Shown here: piece after piece, positions 49,553-58,626 of the stretch
Layout of the letters: each line of letters begins with the position of its first letter
Position numbering within the stretch: position 1 is the stretch's first letter
Source of the DNA: Nocardioides eburneiflavus
Lineage (GTDB): Bacteria > Actinomycetota > Actinomycetes > Propionibacteriales > Nocardioidaceae
DNA: 64,000 nt
Reading direction: 5' to 3'
Assembly (NCBI RefSeq): GCF_004785795.1
Contig: NZ_SRRO01000001.1
Span: forward strand, 2,046,001 to 2,110,000
The notes under the pieces: generated by a model
What the model was told of the DNA's origin: nothing
The model's input: the letters and a program-made list of their open reading frames with translations, nothing else
Databases searched by the model: none
Position numbers and translations under genes: made by a program

Positions 49553-51051
49553 GCCGCAACCCCCTTCGCATCGAGGCCAGCGACACGGGCGGCGACCTTC
49601 GCCGCCACGTGTCCCTCGTAACCGACCTTCTCCAACTTGGACGACAGCCCCTTGGCGAGGGCGTGGCGCATCTCCTCCGGCAACGCCGACGCTGACGTCG
49701 ACGCAGCGTCGACCCACGCGTCGCGATCGCTCGACTCAGCGTCGAGGGCGGGGATTTCGTGTGTCCCCAGGAGGGCGTCCAGCACGTAGGGGGCGCTCGG
49801 CCACGCTCCGGCGATCTGGGCAGCCGCCGTGACTGCATCCATCGGGGAGTACCTCAAGCGCCTGGCCCGCATCTTTGAGGCGAGTGCCTTGGCGAGGTAG
49901 GGCCGCATCTCGTCCGGCATCGACGACACGGCGGACGTCATGGCGGCTGTCCACGTGTTCCGGCGCTCGAACCTGGCCGTTGCCTTCGGGATGGTGTGCT
50001 GGGCCAAGAGGGTCGCGAGGCCCTGGTGCACGCGGCCCTTCACTTCGCGCTTCGCCTCGGCGCCGGTCGTTCTGTCATACGCCCGGGCGTGGTACGCGTC
50101 TAGGGCGATGCCGTGCAGAAGGTCGGAGCCATGAGCCGCGCCGTGAGCGTCCAGCCCCTCGGTGATCGTGTCCCCCTCGGTGACGGCCGCGAGCCATGCC
50201 TTCCGGTAGCGGCTCACGGTCCGCTTCGTCATGCCGACGTCGACTGGGTCCACACCGGCCTCGTCGAGCAGCCCAACGAGCCACGAGAACCCGCCGACGC
50301 GAGCCTTGACCGGCTGACCATCGACGTACTTCTCGCCGTACCCGACGGCGGGGTGTGAGGCCGCGAAGAAGACCTCGACGAACGGGTTGGTGAGGTCCCG
50401 ATCGGTGAGGGCGTTGACGAGGTCCGAGTGGGCCCACGCAATCCGGTCGCCTTCGGCCGATAGGCGCGGGAGACGCCAGGCGCGAGCGAGGCCGCCCGCT
50501 CGCTTCTTGCGACGGATCCATCCCGCCGTCTCCAGGGTGTCGAGGTACCTGTCGGCCGTCTTGCGCTCGACGCCCATCAGGGTGGCAAGTCGGTCACCGC
50601 CCATGACGATCGAGTCGTAGCCGTCGTCGAGGGAGCGCTTCAAGAACTCTGGTCCCATCGCCGCGAGTGCGTGCCGGGCTCCGACGTTCTGGCTGGAGGA
50701 GACCGCTACATGAGCAGGCATCGGTGAGAGGAGACAAACGACGAGACGGCGAGCCGCAGTCACCCGCTTCTGCGCGCGCCCGTCGAGGGAGGAGGACGAG
50801 GCGACACGCGCCGAAGCAGAGTCGAGCAGCGGCTCGTACTGGGCAGGCGTCTTGGCGATCTGCTTGATGTCTGCACGGTCGAGTCGAAGGCACCACGCGA
50901 GCAGATCGTCGGTCGGGATGCCAGCGCCGAGGGCTCGACATGCGAGCGCTCCGAAGGCGATCTGTGGCGGGGAGTCGTGGTGCGCCTTCGCGGTGGGGCC
51001 GAGCACGGAGTCGTGGGCGTCCAGGGGGTTGACGTTCGCTGCACCTGTCAC
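49549..51051 (-). CDS. Winged-helix protein with C-terminal duplicated helical motif, probable element regulator or replication protein
   Basis: I start this 500-residue protein at GTG 51051, eight bases after GGAGG. The longer frame would run through a palindromic operator. A winged-helix segment lies near 140-180 (GGDRLATLMGVERKTADRYLDTLETAGWIRRKKR). The C-terminal 120 residues contain two similar units, MPDEMRPYLAKALASKMRA and LPEEMRHALAKGLSSKLEK. The palindrome just upstream of the ribosome site suggests self-repression. It overlaps the DUF2637 gene. The family is not recognised; a role in replication or transfer control is inferred. Confidence 0.75.
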   Translation of the reverse strand: MTGAANVNPLDAHDSVLGPTAKAHHDSPPQIAFGALACRALGAGIPTDDLLAWCLRLDRADIKQIAKTPAQYEPLLDSASARVASSSSLDGRAQKRVTAARRLVVCLLSPMPAHVAVSSSQNVGARHALAAMGPEFLKRSLDDGYDSIVMGGDRLATLMGVERKTADRYLDTLETAGWIRRKKRAGGLARAWRLPRLSAEGDRIAWAHSDLVNALTDRDLTNPFVEVFFAASHPAVGYGEKYVDGQPVKARVGGFSWLVGLLDEAGVDPVDVGMTKRTVSRYRKAWLAAVTEGDTITEGLDAHGAAHGSDLLHGIALDAYHARAYDRTTGAEAKREVKGRVHQGLATLLAQHTIPKATARFERRNTWTAAMTSAVSSMPDEMRPYLAKALASKMRARRLRYSPMDAVTAAAQIAGAWPSAPYVLDALLGTHEIPALDAESSDRDAWVDAASTSASALPEEMRHALAKGLSSKLEKVGYEGHVAAKVAARVAGLDAKGVAA

Positions 51052-51069
51052 GGGAAGTACCTCCGATAT

Positions 51070-51095
51070 GGGTACAACCCGAAGGGTTTGTACCC
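51070..51095. promoter_or_regulatory. Palindromic operator upstream of the winged-helix gene
   Basis: GGGTACAACCC and GGGTTTGTACCC form a 23-of-26 palindrome with a 3-base centre, ending about 10 bp before the GGAGG of the GTG 51051 gene. It is a strong candidate for binding by the product itself. Confidence 0.75.
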
Positions 51096-51375
51096 AGAGA
51101 ATCTGGTGGGTCATCTGTTGCTGACTGACCAGGTGTGCGGCGGGTACGCACAACGCTCCCCGGAGACGGTCAGACGAGACGCGGGTAACGGCACCAGCAG
51201 CAGGTCGGCGAAAACGAGCGGTACTTCGAGGCCGGAGGGATCGAGCCATCGCAGGCGAACAGCGATGCACGAGAGCGATACGAGGCGAAGAGGCTCACCC
51301 AGTCCTCACGCCTTCGGCGTCGGACAGGGGTGACCTTGGCTTCGAGAGCGACGTGAGGGAGTGACGTCCAGCAGA
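51096..51375. other. Non-coding region between the winged-helix gene and the IS
   Basis: About 280 bp with no convincing gene. It has lower GC than the nearby genes, and short frames lack coding character. The promoter of the 500-residue gene must lie at its left end. Confidence 0.5.
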
Positions 51376-52762
51376 GTGGTGTACGGCTCCCGGTGAGCGT
51401 GTCGCTGTAGAAGCAGTGACGGCCACCGCGTGATCCTTCGAGTGATCTCCTACAACCGACTCGAAGAAGGACACGACGATGACCGTCACCCCCAGTATCG
51501 ACCCTGCCCGCCTGCTCGAGGAACAGCTCGCCCAGGCGAGCCCCGATCTGTTGCGCGAGCTCCTCGGCACGTTCATCAACACGCTGCTGTCCGCTGAGGC
51601 CGACGCCGTCTGCGGCGCCGAGTACGGCACGAGCACCCCGGAACGGGTCAACCGTCGCAACGGCTACCGGCACCGCGACTTCGACACCCGTGCCGGCACT
51701 CTGGATCTAGAGATCCCGAAGCTCCGGCAGGGGTCCTACTTCCCCGAGTGGCTCCTCGAACGCAGGAAGCGTGCCGAGCGGGCGCTGACCAGCGTGGTGG
51801 CGACCTGCTACCTGCTTGGTGTCTCGACGCGTCGGATGGACAAGCTCGTGGCCTCACTCGGCATCACCAGCTTGTCGAAGTCCCAGGTCTCGGAGATGGC
51901 CAAGGAGCTCGACGCCCACGTCGAAGAGTTCCGCACCCGCTCGCTGGCCGAGGCCGGACCGTTCACGTTCGTGGCTGCCGACGCCCTGGTCCTCAAGGTC
52001 CGCGAGGGTGGCCGCGTCGTGCCGGTCCACGCGCTCGTCGCGACCGGCGTCAACGGCGATGGGCACCGCGAGATCCTCGGCGTGCAGGTCACCACCAGCG
52101 AGGACGGCGCCGGCTGGCTGGCGTTCTTCCGCGACCTGACCGCCCGGGGCCTGTGCGGGGTGCGGCTCGTCACCAGCGACGCTCACCGCGGACTGACCGC
52201 GGCGATCGCCGCCACCATGGCCGGCGCCTCGTGGCAGCGGTGCCGCACCCACTACGCCGCGAACCTGATGTCCGCGACCCCGAAGTCCAGCTGGGGATGG
52301 GTCAAGGCGCTGCTGCACTCGATCTACGACCAGCCCGACGCTGAGGCGGTCCACGCCCAGTTCGACCGCGTCGTCGACGCGCTGAGCGAGAAGCTCCCTG
52401 CGGTGGCCGACCACCTCGACAGCGCGCGCGACGACATCCTCGCCTTCACCGTGTTCCCGAAGGAGATCTGGCGCCAGATCTGGTCGAACAACCCCAACGA
52501 GCGCCTCAACCGCGAGATCCGCCGACGCACCGACGTCGTGGGGATCTTCCCCGACCGGACATCGGTCATCCGGCTCGTCGGCGCCGTCCTGGCCGAGCAG
52601 CACGACGAATGGGCCGAAGGACGCCGCTACCTCGGACTCGACGTCCTCGCCCGATCACAGGCCCTCGACACCACCACCACCGACGAGGAGATGAACGAAC
52701 CAGCCCTTCAGGCCATCACGGCCTGACCCACCAACGACGAGGGATCACCCGTCGTACACCAC
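51376..52762 (+). mobile_element. IS256-family insertion sequence
   Basis: The ends share GTGGTGTACG as inverted repeats (51376-51385 and 52753-52762), with weaker likeness beyond. They enclose one transposase gene; total length is about 1.39 kb. No matching target duplication is seen (flanks GTCCAGCAGA and GTCACAGG), so either the ends are a few bases off or flanking DNA has been rearranged. Confidence 0.8.
51479..52726 (+). CDS. IS256/Mutator-family transposase
   Basis: The 415-residue DDE transposase looks intact. The N-terminal part reads LLRELLGTFINTLLSAEADAVCGAEYG and RVNRRNGYRHRDFDTRAGTLDLEIPKLRQG. Catalytic Asp residues lie in FVAADALVLKVREG and LVTSDAHRGL, and the Glu lies in the family signature NNPNERLNREIRRR. 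ATG 51479 follows GAAGGA. Base composition matches the chromosome more than the element flanks. The copy may still be active. Confidence 0.95.
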   Translation: MTVTPSIDPARLLEEQLAQASPDLLRELLGTFINTLLSAEADAVCGAEYGTSTPERVNRRNGYRHRDFDTRAGTLDLEIPKLRQGSYFPEWLLERRKRAERALTSVVATCYLLGVSTRRMDKLVASLGITSLSKSQVSEMAKELDAHVEEFRTRSLAEAGPFTFVAADALVLKVREGGRVVPVHALVATGVNGDGHREILGVQVTTSEDGAGWLAFFRDLTARGLCGVRLVTSDAHRGLTAAIAATMAGASWQRCRTHYAANLMSATPKSSWGWVKALLHSIYDQPDAEAVHAQFDRVVDALSEKLPAVADHLDSARDDILAFTVFPKEIWRQIWSNNPNERLNREIRRRTDVVGIFPDRTSVIRLVGAVLAEQHDEWAEGRRYLGLDVLARSQALDTTTTDEEMNEPALQAITA

Positions 52763-53044
52763 GTCACAGGACTTGACCCGTGAGGGCTCATCGAAGGCGG
52801 ACCGCACTGGGCAGCGAGTGACTGGGTGCAGACGGCTGGGGAGGCACAGGCGACAGCGAGACGTGGAGCGGATTGGTCCTACACGTACCCGTCTTGATCT
52901 CTACCTACCCTCTCGCATCTCGTCGACCACTTATCGGTCTCGTCATGCTTCTTCGTCACTCGGTCGCTCGGGCTTCGCCTTCTCTCCCTCCCGACGCCTG
53001 GCGCGCGAACCAGCCGGACTGACCGCCCTTGGAAGTCAACGCCG

Positions 53045-53797
53045 TCAACGGCGGACCTTCGCTGTGTAGAGGAGGTCGACAGCGTCCAGGATGACCGAGC
53101 GGTAGCCGGTCACGCGGACGGTCACAACGAAGCGAGTCGGCCGGACACGCTCTGCCTGTCGGATGTAGCGACCCGGTGAGTAGCCTCCCGGGAAGTCGTC
53201 GTATCGCACCTTGAACCCGCGAGCATCGCGCGGCACCTTGAACGCGAACTGGACCTGCGCGAACCTGCCGCCGTTGCAGTCCAGGTCAGCAGCGATGCCG
53301 AACCGACCCACGCTGCACCCAGGAGAATGTGTCCGTCGCGTGGCCTTGTGGCCGAGAACGTGCACCTTGATCTTCTTACTCACGATGTCGCTTTTGACCT
53401 CCAGCAACCGCGCGCTGGTTGCGGACGAGCCGTCCTCGCTGTTGGTGACCGTGAGCCGGAACGTGTAGGTGCCTACCGCCACGACGTTTCCGGACTGGTC
53501 GGTCCCGTCCCATGTACCGCTTCCGCTGCCGTACCGATCGAAGAACGAGGCGACGACGACGCCGGAAGGACTGATGACATCCACCTGGCCGGGCGAGGTG
53601 TCGTTGGAGTACCAGGTGAACTCGACCTCGTCCTTGAAGTCGTCTCGGACGACGGGGTAGAGGTCACCGCTGGACAAATCGAATGTCTCGATGACGGGCA
53701 CCATGCGGTTGATGGTCGCGCCCGCGCCTGCTGGGGCCAGCCAACCTGCCAGCGCAATCGCAACGACAACAACAAGACGCTTGGCCATCTGAGTCAT
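53045..53797 (-). CDS. Secreted protein with FlgD-like Ig domain
   Basis: The 250-residue protein has a signal peptide (KRLVVVVAIALAGWLAPAGAGA). A beta-sandwich includes SPSGVVVASFFDRYGSGSGTWDGTDQSGNVVAVGTYTFRL (cited here only by its core DGTDQSGNVVAVGTYTF, about 113-129), typical of FlgD/CHU-like Ig folds. The C-terminal half is basic and contains two Cys (SPGCSVGRFGIAADLDCNGG). It is probably extracellular. ATG 53797 follows GGAGG by seven bases. Confidence 0.82.
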   Translation of the reverse strand: MTQMAKRLVVVVAIALAGWLAPAGAGATINRMVPVIETFDLSSGDLYPVVRDDFKDEVEFTWYSNDTSPGQVDVISPSGVVVASFFDRYGSGSGTWDGTDQSGNVVAVGTYTFRLTVTNSEDGSSATSARLLEVKSDIVSKKIKVHVLGHKATRRTHSPGCSVGRFGIAADLDCNGGRFAQVQFAFKVPRDARGFKVRYDDFPGGYSPGRYIRQAERVRPTRFVVTVRVTGYRSVILDAVDLLYTAKVRR

Positions 53798-53999
53798 CCG
53801 ACACCTCCGATGCACAGACTGGCCGAGCGCGGGGGTGCTGGCAACACTCAGTTGGCAGGACGGGCCTCGCGGAGTAGCGGCTTGGAATGCGTCATGACCT
53901 CCAGATGTGCGGCCAAGAGGATGCGGCTCACCTTCCCATTTCGGCCCCGCGCGGTGACGGCCTCGTCTACGTTGGCGCCACGCCACAAGGAGGGGTCTC

Positions 54000-55370
54000 G
54001 TGCATCCACGGCTGGCCGCCTTCCTGGACGACGAGTCTCGTCAGGTGTGGGCTCTACGACGCGATGACGGCACCGCGGTCTATCTACCTGATGGCATGGC
54101 TGACGAGATGCGCGCTCTTGCCCGCGAGCATCTGCGCTGCCCCTATCCGGGATGCGTCTGTCCGATCTCGACTCGCGGCGGGACGAAGCGCCGACACCAC
54201 TTCTTCCATCGGACCACCGTTAGCCATCCGACCGAGCCTGAGTCGGAGGCCCACCTGGCGGCCAAGGCGATGCTGGTCGACTGGGCGAGGAGCAGGGTCC
54301 CGGCCGGAGCAGACGTGGAGGAGGAGCAGAGTTTGAAGGACGACGACGGACGCCTGATTCGTCGTCCGGACGTGCTCGTGACTGGCGCGTCGGGTCGTCG
54401 CGTCGCCTTCGAGGTCGAGTACAAGAACTGGTCGGTCGAGGGATGGAAGGCCAAGCAGCGGGACCTCGACCAGGCGGGTGTCGCGTGTCTGTGGCTGCTT
54501 GGCCACACCCGAGTCAGCCTGTCCCGAGACGGGCTCGGTCGCTCGGGCGAGACACCGGTTCGAGTGCCGGGGTTGGCATCCGCAATCGGCCGCGCGAACA
54601 CGCCGCTGCTGGTCGTTAATCCGGTGACTCGACAGGTCGGCACGTTGTCATCCAGCGGCTCGTTCACGCGCAGGTGGCGTGGCGAGTTCTGGGCGTACCT
54701 CCGCGTCGACGACCTCGACGACTGCGCGTTCGATCCGCGACTTGGCATCCGGACCCCGACCCTTGACCAGATCCTTGCGGCGGAAGCGATCGAGTCTCAG
54801 AAGGAAGCCGCGACGCGACAGCGTCAAGCCGAGGCTCGCCAACACCTCGAAGACGCATGGCAGGCCTCCGCTGTGCGTGCCGATCTCCTCGCCCGCCACG
54901 GAGCGGTCCCCTCGTTCTTGGAGGGCCCAGACACGTCGGTGATCCGAGCGGCCGGTGTCCATTGGCGGGCCGCTCTGTGGGTCGACCTGGTCGAGGGCCG
55001 CACGGCCGTTTTCGCTTGGCCGGAGGTCGAGGCAACTCTTCGACGGCACGGGCTCGGGTGGGCGCGGGACCGTCGGTTCCTCTACGGCACGGTCGAGCAG
55101 TACATGGGCGTCCTGGCTCGGCTGGGTGCGCTGCGCTGGTACCGCAAGGGGTATCGCAGCCACTTCTCGCCAACGGGGGCAACGGTCGGACAAGTCATCG
55201 ACGGACAGGCGGGGGAGCACAGGGCGGCCGTCATCGCGCGAGAGCAGCAGGAGAAGGCCGAAAGGGAGGCAGCCGCGCGGGAGGCGGCGTACGCCTCCGA
55301 TCTCGAGGCGAGGCGTCGCACGCGGCTGGTCATCGACGAGGGCGGCACGCGGCGATGGGTGCCCAAGTGA
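54000..55370 (+). CDS. CoiA-like nuclease-domain protein
   Basis: The 456-residue protein begins with a zinc-binding segment (HLRCPYPGCVCPISTRGG ... HHFFH, about 44-72). A PD-(D/E)xK-type nuclease core follows, as in CoiA: SEAHLAAKAMLVDWA (about 81-95), RRPDVLV and AFEVEYKNWSVEGWKAKQRD (about 137-156), in which Asp and the E-x-E would bind metal. The C-terminal half is helical and basic. CoiA acts in DNA processing during competence; on an ICE it may process incoming or transferred DNA. GTG 54000 follows AAGGAGG. Confidence 0.82.
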   Translation: MHPRLAAFLDDESRQVWALRRDDGTAVYLPDGMADEMRALAREHLRCPYPGCVCPISTRGGTKRRHHFFHRTTVSHPTEPESEAHLAAKAMLVDWARSRVPAGADVEEEQSLKDDDGRLIRRPDVLVTGASGRRVAFEVEYKNWSVEGWKAKQRDLDQAGVACLWLLGHTRVSLSRDGLGRSGETPVRVPGLASAIGRANTPLLVVNPVTRQVGTLSSSGSFTRRWRGEFWAYLRVDDLDDCAFDPRLGIRTPTLDQILAAEAIESQKEAATRQRQAEARQHLEDAWQASAVRADLLARHGAVPSFLEGPDTSVIRAAGVHWRAALWVDLVEGRTAVFAWPEVEATLRRHGLGWARDRRFLYGTVEQYMGVLARLGALRWYRKGYRSHFSPTGATVGQVIDGQAGEHRAAVIAREQQEKAEREAAAREAAYASDLEARRRTRLVIDEGGTRRWVPK

Positions 55371-55384
55371 CCCGTGTCAAGGAC
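55371..55384 (+). promoter_or_regulatory. Element leader motif, copy 7
   Basis: CCCGTGTCAAGGAC on the plus strand, immediately after the CoiA-like stop and 65-78 bp before the next start, with GAGGCATAGGGG directly following. The orientation again matches the downstream gene. Confidence 0.5.
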
Positions 55385-55448
55385 ATGAGGCATAGGGGCT
55401 GAGAGCAGGAGCGGAGATCCCGCCCAGACCGCAGTCCGGAGGCAACTC

Positions 55449-55736
55449 ATGAGCACCCCGAGCACCACGCGAGACGCCGTCATCATCGAGCGCGTCGCGC
55501 AGCACCTCACCAACACTTGGATCGACTTCGACGTCGACGAGGCCACCGGCCTTGTGACCGTCGCTGCTGAGGCGCTTCGAGCGAGCGACGGCACGAGCCA
55601 CTTCCGGCCGCTGATGGTCGACGCTATGAGCGCCTCGTCGACGGTCCGCTACGCCGACGAGGTCCTCGACGCCATCGTCGACTGGGTCACGCAGGAGCAC
55701 TCCGCGGCCCGCACCGCTGAGAGGCTGGGGCTGTGA
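55449..55736 (+). CDS. Small hypothetical protein
   Basis: The 95-residue protein begins MSTPSTTRDAVIIERVAQHLTNTWIDFDVDEATGLV and ends in a helical AERLGL. It is acidic with no membrane segment. GGAGG lies before the ATG. Its stop overlaps the next gene (GTGA), so the two act as a pair. Confidence 0.7.
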   Translation: MSTPSTTRDAVIIERVAQHLTNTWIDFDVDEATGLVTVAAEALRASDGTSHFRPLMVDAMSASSTVRYADEVLDAIVDWVTQEHSAARTAERLGL

Positions 55737-56110
55737 CGGCGTGGGCCCGAGTGCAGCGTCGCCGTCGCAGGACTCGCCTCGTCTTGCTGGTCCTCCTGGC
55801 CGGGCTGGCCGTGGCGTTCGCGCCGCCGACGACAGCATCGTTCGCAGCGGCCTGGGAACGCCACGTGATCGCGGAGGGTCGTGGCGACACCGCGCAAGCG
55901 ATCGGCCTAAAGGTGGGTCGTTCGCTCGCTCTTGACCCGGCGAACGGCGCACCTGTGCGAGTCATCCACCAGGAGGGCGATACCTGCGTTGTAAGCCACG
56001 TGGGCCTGCCGGTCTCGTGCGACGCCCGCGTGCGCGTCGCGCAGCGCACCGACGGCACCTACAAGGTCGTCGTCAGGCACCGCAACGAGCGGTTCATCTT
56101 CCGCGGCTGA
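55733..56110 (+). CDS. Small secreted or membrane-anchored protein
   Basis: The 125-residue protein has a strongly basic N-terminus (RVQRRRRRTR) and one hydrophobic helix (LVLLVLLAGLAVAFAPP). An extracellular domain with two Cys (GDTCVVSHVGLPVSCDARV) follows. It precedes the SH3-domain gene of the transfer module by 218 bp. Function unknown. Confidence 0.72.
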   Translation: MTAWARVQRRRRRTRLVLLVLLAGLAVAFAPPTTASFAAAWERHVIAEGRGDTAQAIGLKVGRSLALDPANGAPVRVIHQEGDTCVVSHVGLPVSCDARVRVAQRTDGTYKVVVRHRNERFIFRG

Positions 56111-56273
56111 CCGTCCTGGACAGCGTTCTGGATGAGCCCCGCACACCCGAGAGATGCGGTCGTCGTTGCTCGCGCCGATCGTTCCTCTGGGGTAGGAAAG
56201 CCGCCCGGTCTCGCCGTCGTAGTCGCGGTGGGGCCGGGCCGCTCCCGTTCCGGGCCAAGAAAGTTCGCCGCAG

Positions 56274-56292
56274 GCGTGTCATTGCGTGTCCC
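56274..56292 (+). promoter_or_regulatory. Element leader motif, copy 8
   Basis: GCGTGTCATTGCGTGTCCC on the plus strand is a doubled copy 40-55 bp before the SH3-domain gene. Confidence 0.45.
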
Positions 56293-56328
56293 CGCCGCAC
56301 ACCCCCATGGCACCCGAGAGGAGCACCC

Positions 56329-57840
56329 ATGGAGATCACCCGAGCACTCACCGCAGTCGGCATGACCGCGCTGTGCCTGACTGCTGCCCCCGCGCATGCC
56401 GCTGGCGACGCACAGGTCGTCATTGTTATGGACGACCGGACCTGCGTGGAGAAGCCGGACCGCGAGGCGTTCCCGCCCGCGGTGCGTGCCATCTCCGACG
56501 GACAGGCGGTCGCGGTCGGCCGCGCCATGGAGGCTTCCGGCGGCTACAAGTACATCCAGGTTCTGGCCGACGGCGCGAAGGCGGAGTGCTGGCTCCTCCG
56601 TTCTACCGTCAGTGAGCCGCTGGGCGGCGCCCTCGACCCCGCCACATACACCCGGGAGGCGCTCGTGGTCGACCAGGACGCCGGGCTTCCTCTCGCGGCC
56701 GTCCTGACCGCAGGTGACATGTCCGTGCGCGTCTCGCCGCGCAACGGCGCCGACGTGCTTCGGGAACTCGGACCCGGTGAGGTCCTCAACGTCGCGGACT
56801 GGGACATCCTCGGTGGCCACAGCCTCGTCGGGGCCGACCGCTGGACGCCCGTCAACGTTGACGGGATGACCGGCTGGGTCAAGACGCTGGTGCTCGCGTC
56901 CACCGAGGTCATCACGCCCGACGACCTGGCCTCCACCCTCACGCCCTCCCGCGGCGTCGAGGTCCGCGAGAAGCCGGTCACCGACGCGATCGCCCTGGGC
57001 GCACTCACCGCCGGTCAGTCGTACCGAGCCGACGCGACCGCGACGTCCGGCTGGTACCGCGTTGCCCTCGACGACGCAACCGTCGGCTGGGTTGCCCAGG
57101 CGGACCTCCTCACGCCCGCGGAAGAGGATTCGACCGCGACGCCGACGGCTGAGCCGACCGAGACCCCGTCGTGGATCACGGATCAGCAGGAGAAGTACGA
57201 CGAGTGGAAGGCCGAACGCGAAGCCGAGCAGACCGAGATGGAGATGCCCGCGACCACGGAGACGCCGAGCCTGTGGGAGAAGGCGAAGAACGCGGTCACC
57301 GGCGAGAATCCGGCTGCTGAGGCACTCGCCAAGGGACGCCTGAACATCGCCAGGATCGTTGCCCTCCTGGCACTCGTGCTCGCAGCCCTCGCGCACGTCG
57401 CTACCCGCCTGGTCCGCCCTGGTGCCTCCCTCACGGGCCGTCTCCCTGCCCTCGCTACCAGTGGCCTGCTGCCGATCGTCGTGCACGCCACTGCGGTCGC
57501 TGCGATCGGTGCAGGGCTGACGGCCGCCTTCCTGGCTCCAAGCGGCTATTTCGATGCGCAGGTCCTTGGAGGCGCCGCCGTGGTTGGTGCCGTCCTTGCC
57601 TTCATGACGGCCCACCGAGTCGCCGCGATGCGTCACGCACCCGCCGACGCGGTCGCCGCGACGGCGAAGGCCGACTCGACCCTGCTCCTCCTGGTCGCCG
57701 GTGGCGCCGCCGCGGTTACCCACCTGTTCCTGACCGCAGCGCTGCCGCTCGCCGCCGTCGCTGGACTCGTCGCAGCCGGTGCCATTGCCGGTTCCCGCAC
57801 CCCCATCCCCACCCCAGTTGCACAGATCGAAGAGGACTGA
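56329..57840 (+). CDS. Membrane protein with secreted SH3-like domains, probable transfer-module component
   Basis: The 503-residue protein has a signal peptide (LTAVGMTALCLTAAPAHAA). Three SH3-like repeats follow (about 25-260; hallmarks include MSVRVSPRNGADVLRELGPGE, WTPVNVDGMTGWV, GVEVREKPVTDAIALG and GWYRVALDDATVGWV), then a charged linker and at least four C-terminal membrane helices (about 340-490). SH3-like domains bind peptidoglycan, so it may anchor the FtsK-type translocator at the wall. ATG 56329 follows GAGGAG. It heads a run of three closely spaced genes. Confidence 0.85.
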   Translation: MEITRALTAVGMTALCLTAAPAHAAGDAQVVIVMDDRTCVEKPDREAFPPAVRAISDGQAVAVGRAMEASGGYKYIQVLADGAKAECWLLRSTVSEPLGGALDPATYTREALVVDQDAGLPLAAVLTAGDMSVRVSPRNGADVLRELGPGEVLNVADWDILGGHSLVGADRWTPVNVDGMTGWVKTLVLASTEVITPDDLASTLTPSRGVEVREKPVTDAIALGALTAGQSYRADATATSGWYRVALDDATVGWVAQADLLTPAEEDSTATPTAEPTETPSWITDQQEKYDEWKAEREAEQTEMEMPATTETPSLWEKAKNAVTGENPAAEALAKGRLNIARIVALLALVLAALAHVATRLVRPGASLTGRLPALATSGLLPIVVHATAVAAIGAGLTAAFLAPSGYFDAQVLGGAAVVGAVLAFMTAHRVAAMRHAPADAVAATAKADSTLLLLVAGGAAAVTHLFLTAALPLAAVAGLVAAGAIAGSRTPIPTPVAQIEED

Positions 57841-57843
57841 TTC

Positions 57844-58626
57844 ATGAGCACCCTTACCCGCGCCGCCATCGCTGCGGCCATCGCCATCATCTGCCTCGCC
57901 GCACCCGCCAACGCCGCACCCGGCTGGCAGCCCGACCAGATCATCGGAGTACCCACGTCGACGTCCGGCCAACCCATCGAGCCCGGCGAGATCCTCAATG
58001 TGACCTACGTCGGCCTCGACGACCCGAACCGCCCCCGCGAATGCGGAGGCCTCGCCCAGTGCGCCATCGTGGACGGTCTTCCGCTCGCCGCGTTCTACGA
58101 CGAGGCGTCCTACGTGCCGTACGGCCCCGACTCCGGCAGCACCACATACCCGGAGTTCTCGGCACCAATGAAGACGACGGTTGAGGAATGGCTCGACCAG
58201 TCGCTCCCCGTCGACGCGTTCGACCGGAACCCGACGAGCCCAGACGCTGTGGAGGTCAACCTCGATCACGAACTCATGGGCGGCGAACTGGTGTGGGCAT
58301 CGACCCAGAGTGTGAAGCACGACGGTCGCACGTGGGTGCGGGCAGCGTGGGGCACCAATGACTTGTGGCTGGAAGCAGACCGCCTCGCCCCGACCGACGT
58401 TCCCGAGCCGCCCGCTGAGACGCAGACGCCCGAGTCGACCGCGACCGAGGTACCGGCTGCCACCGCGCCCGAGCCTGAGGACACGGCCGACGCCGAGACC
58501 GCTCCGGCCGAGGAGGACTCATCCTCACCGACCGGCTGGCTGGTCGTTTGCGGCATCCTCGCCGGTGCACTCGGCCTGTCCGTCGCCGCGAAGCGCCGTA
58601 AGCCGACCGACGGCGAGGCGGTGTGA
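57844..58626 (+). CDS. Secreted protein with C-terminal membrane anchor
   Basis: The 260-residue protein has a signal peptide (AAIAAAIAIICLAAPANAA) and an extracellular domain with two Cys (PRECGGLAQCAIVDG). A Pro/Glu/Thr-rich stalk follows, then a terminal helix WLVVCGILAGALGLSVAA and a basic tail. It is located between the SH3-domain protein and the FtsK-like translocator, and its stop overlaps the start of the latter (TGATG). It is probably an envelope component of DNA transfer. Family unknown. Confidence 0.78.
   Translation: MSTLTRAAIAAAIAIICLAAPANAAPGWQPDQIIGVPTSTSGQPIEPGEILNVTYVGLDDPNRPRECGGLAQCAIVDGLPLAAFYDEASYVPYGPDSGSTTYPEFSAPMKTTVEEWLDQSLPVDAFDRNPTSPDAVEVNLDHELMGGELVWASTQSVKHDGRTWVRAAWGTNDLWLEADRLAPTDVPEPPAETQTPESTATEVPAATAPEPEDTADAETAPAEEDSSSPTGWLVVCGILAGALGLSVAAKRRKPTDGEAV

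Noticed and set aside
52763..53044. A 98-codon plus-strand frame between the IS and the FlgD-like gene
   Set aside because: Arg/Ser-rich composition, no ribosome site and no third-position GC bias; the region is treated as non-coding, and nothing else was recognised in it.
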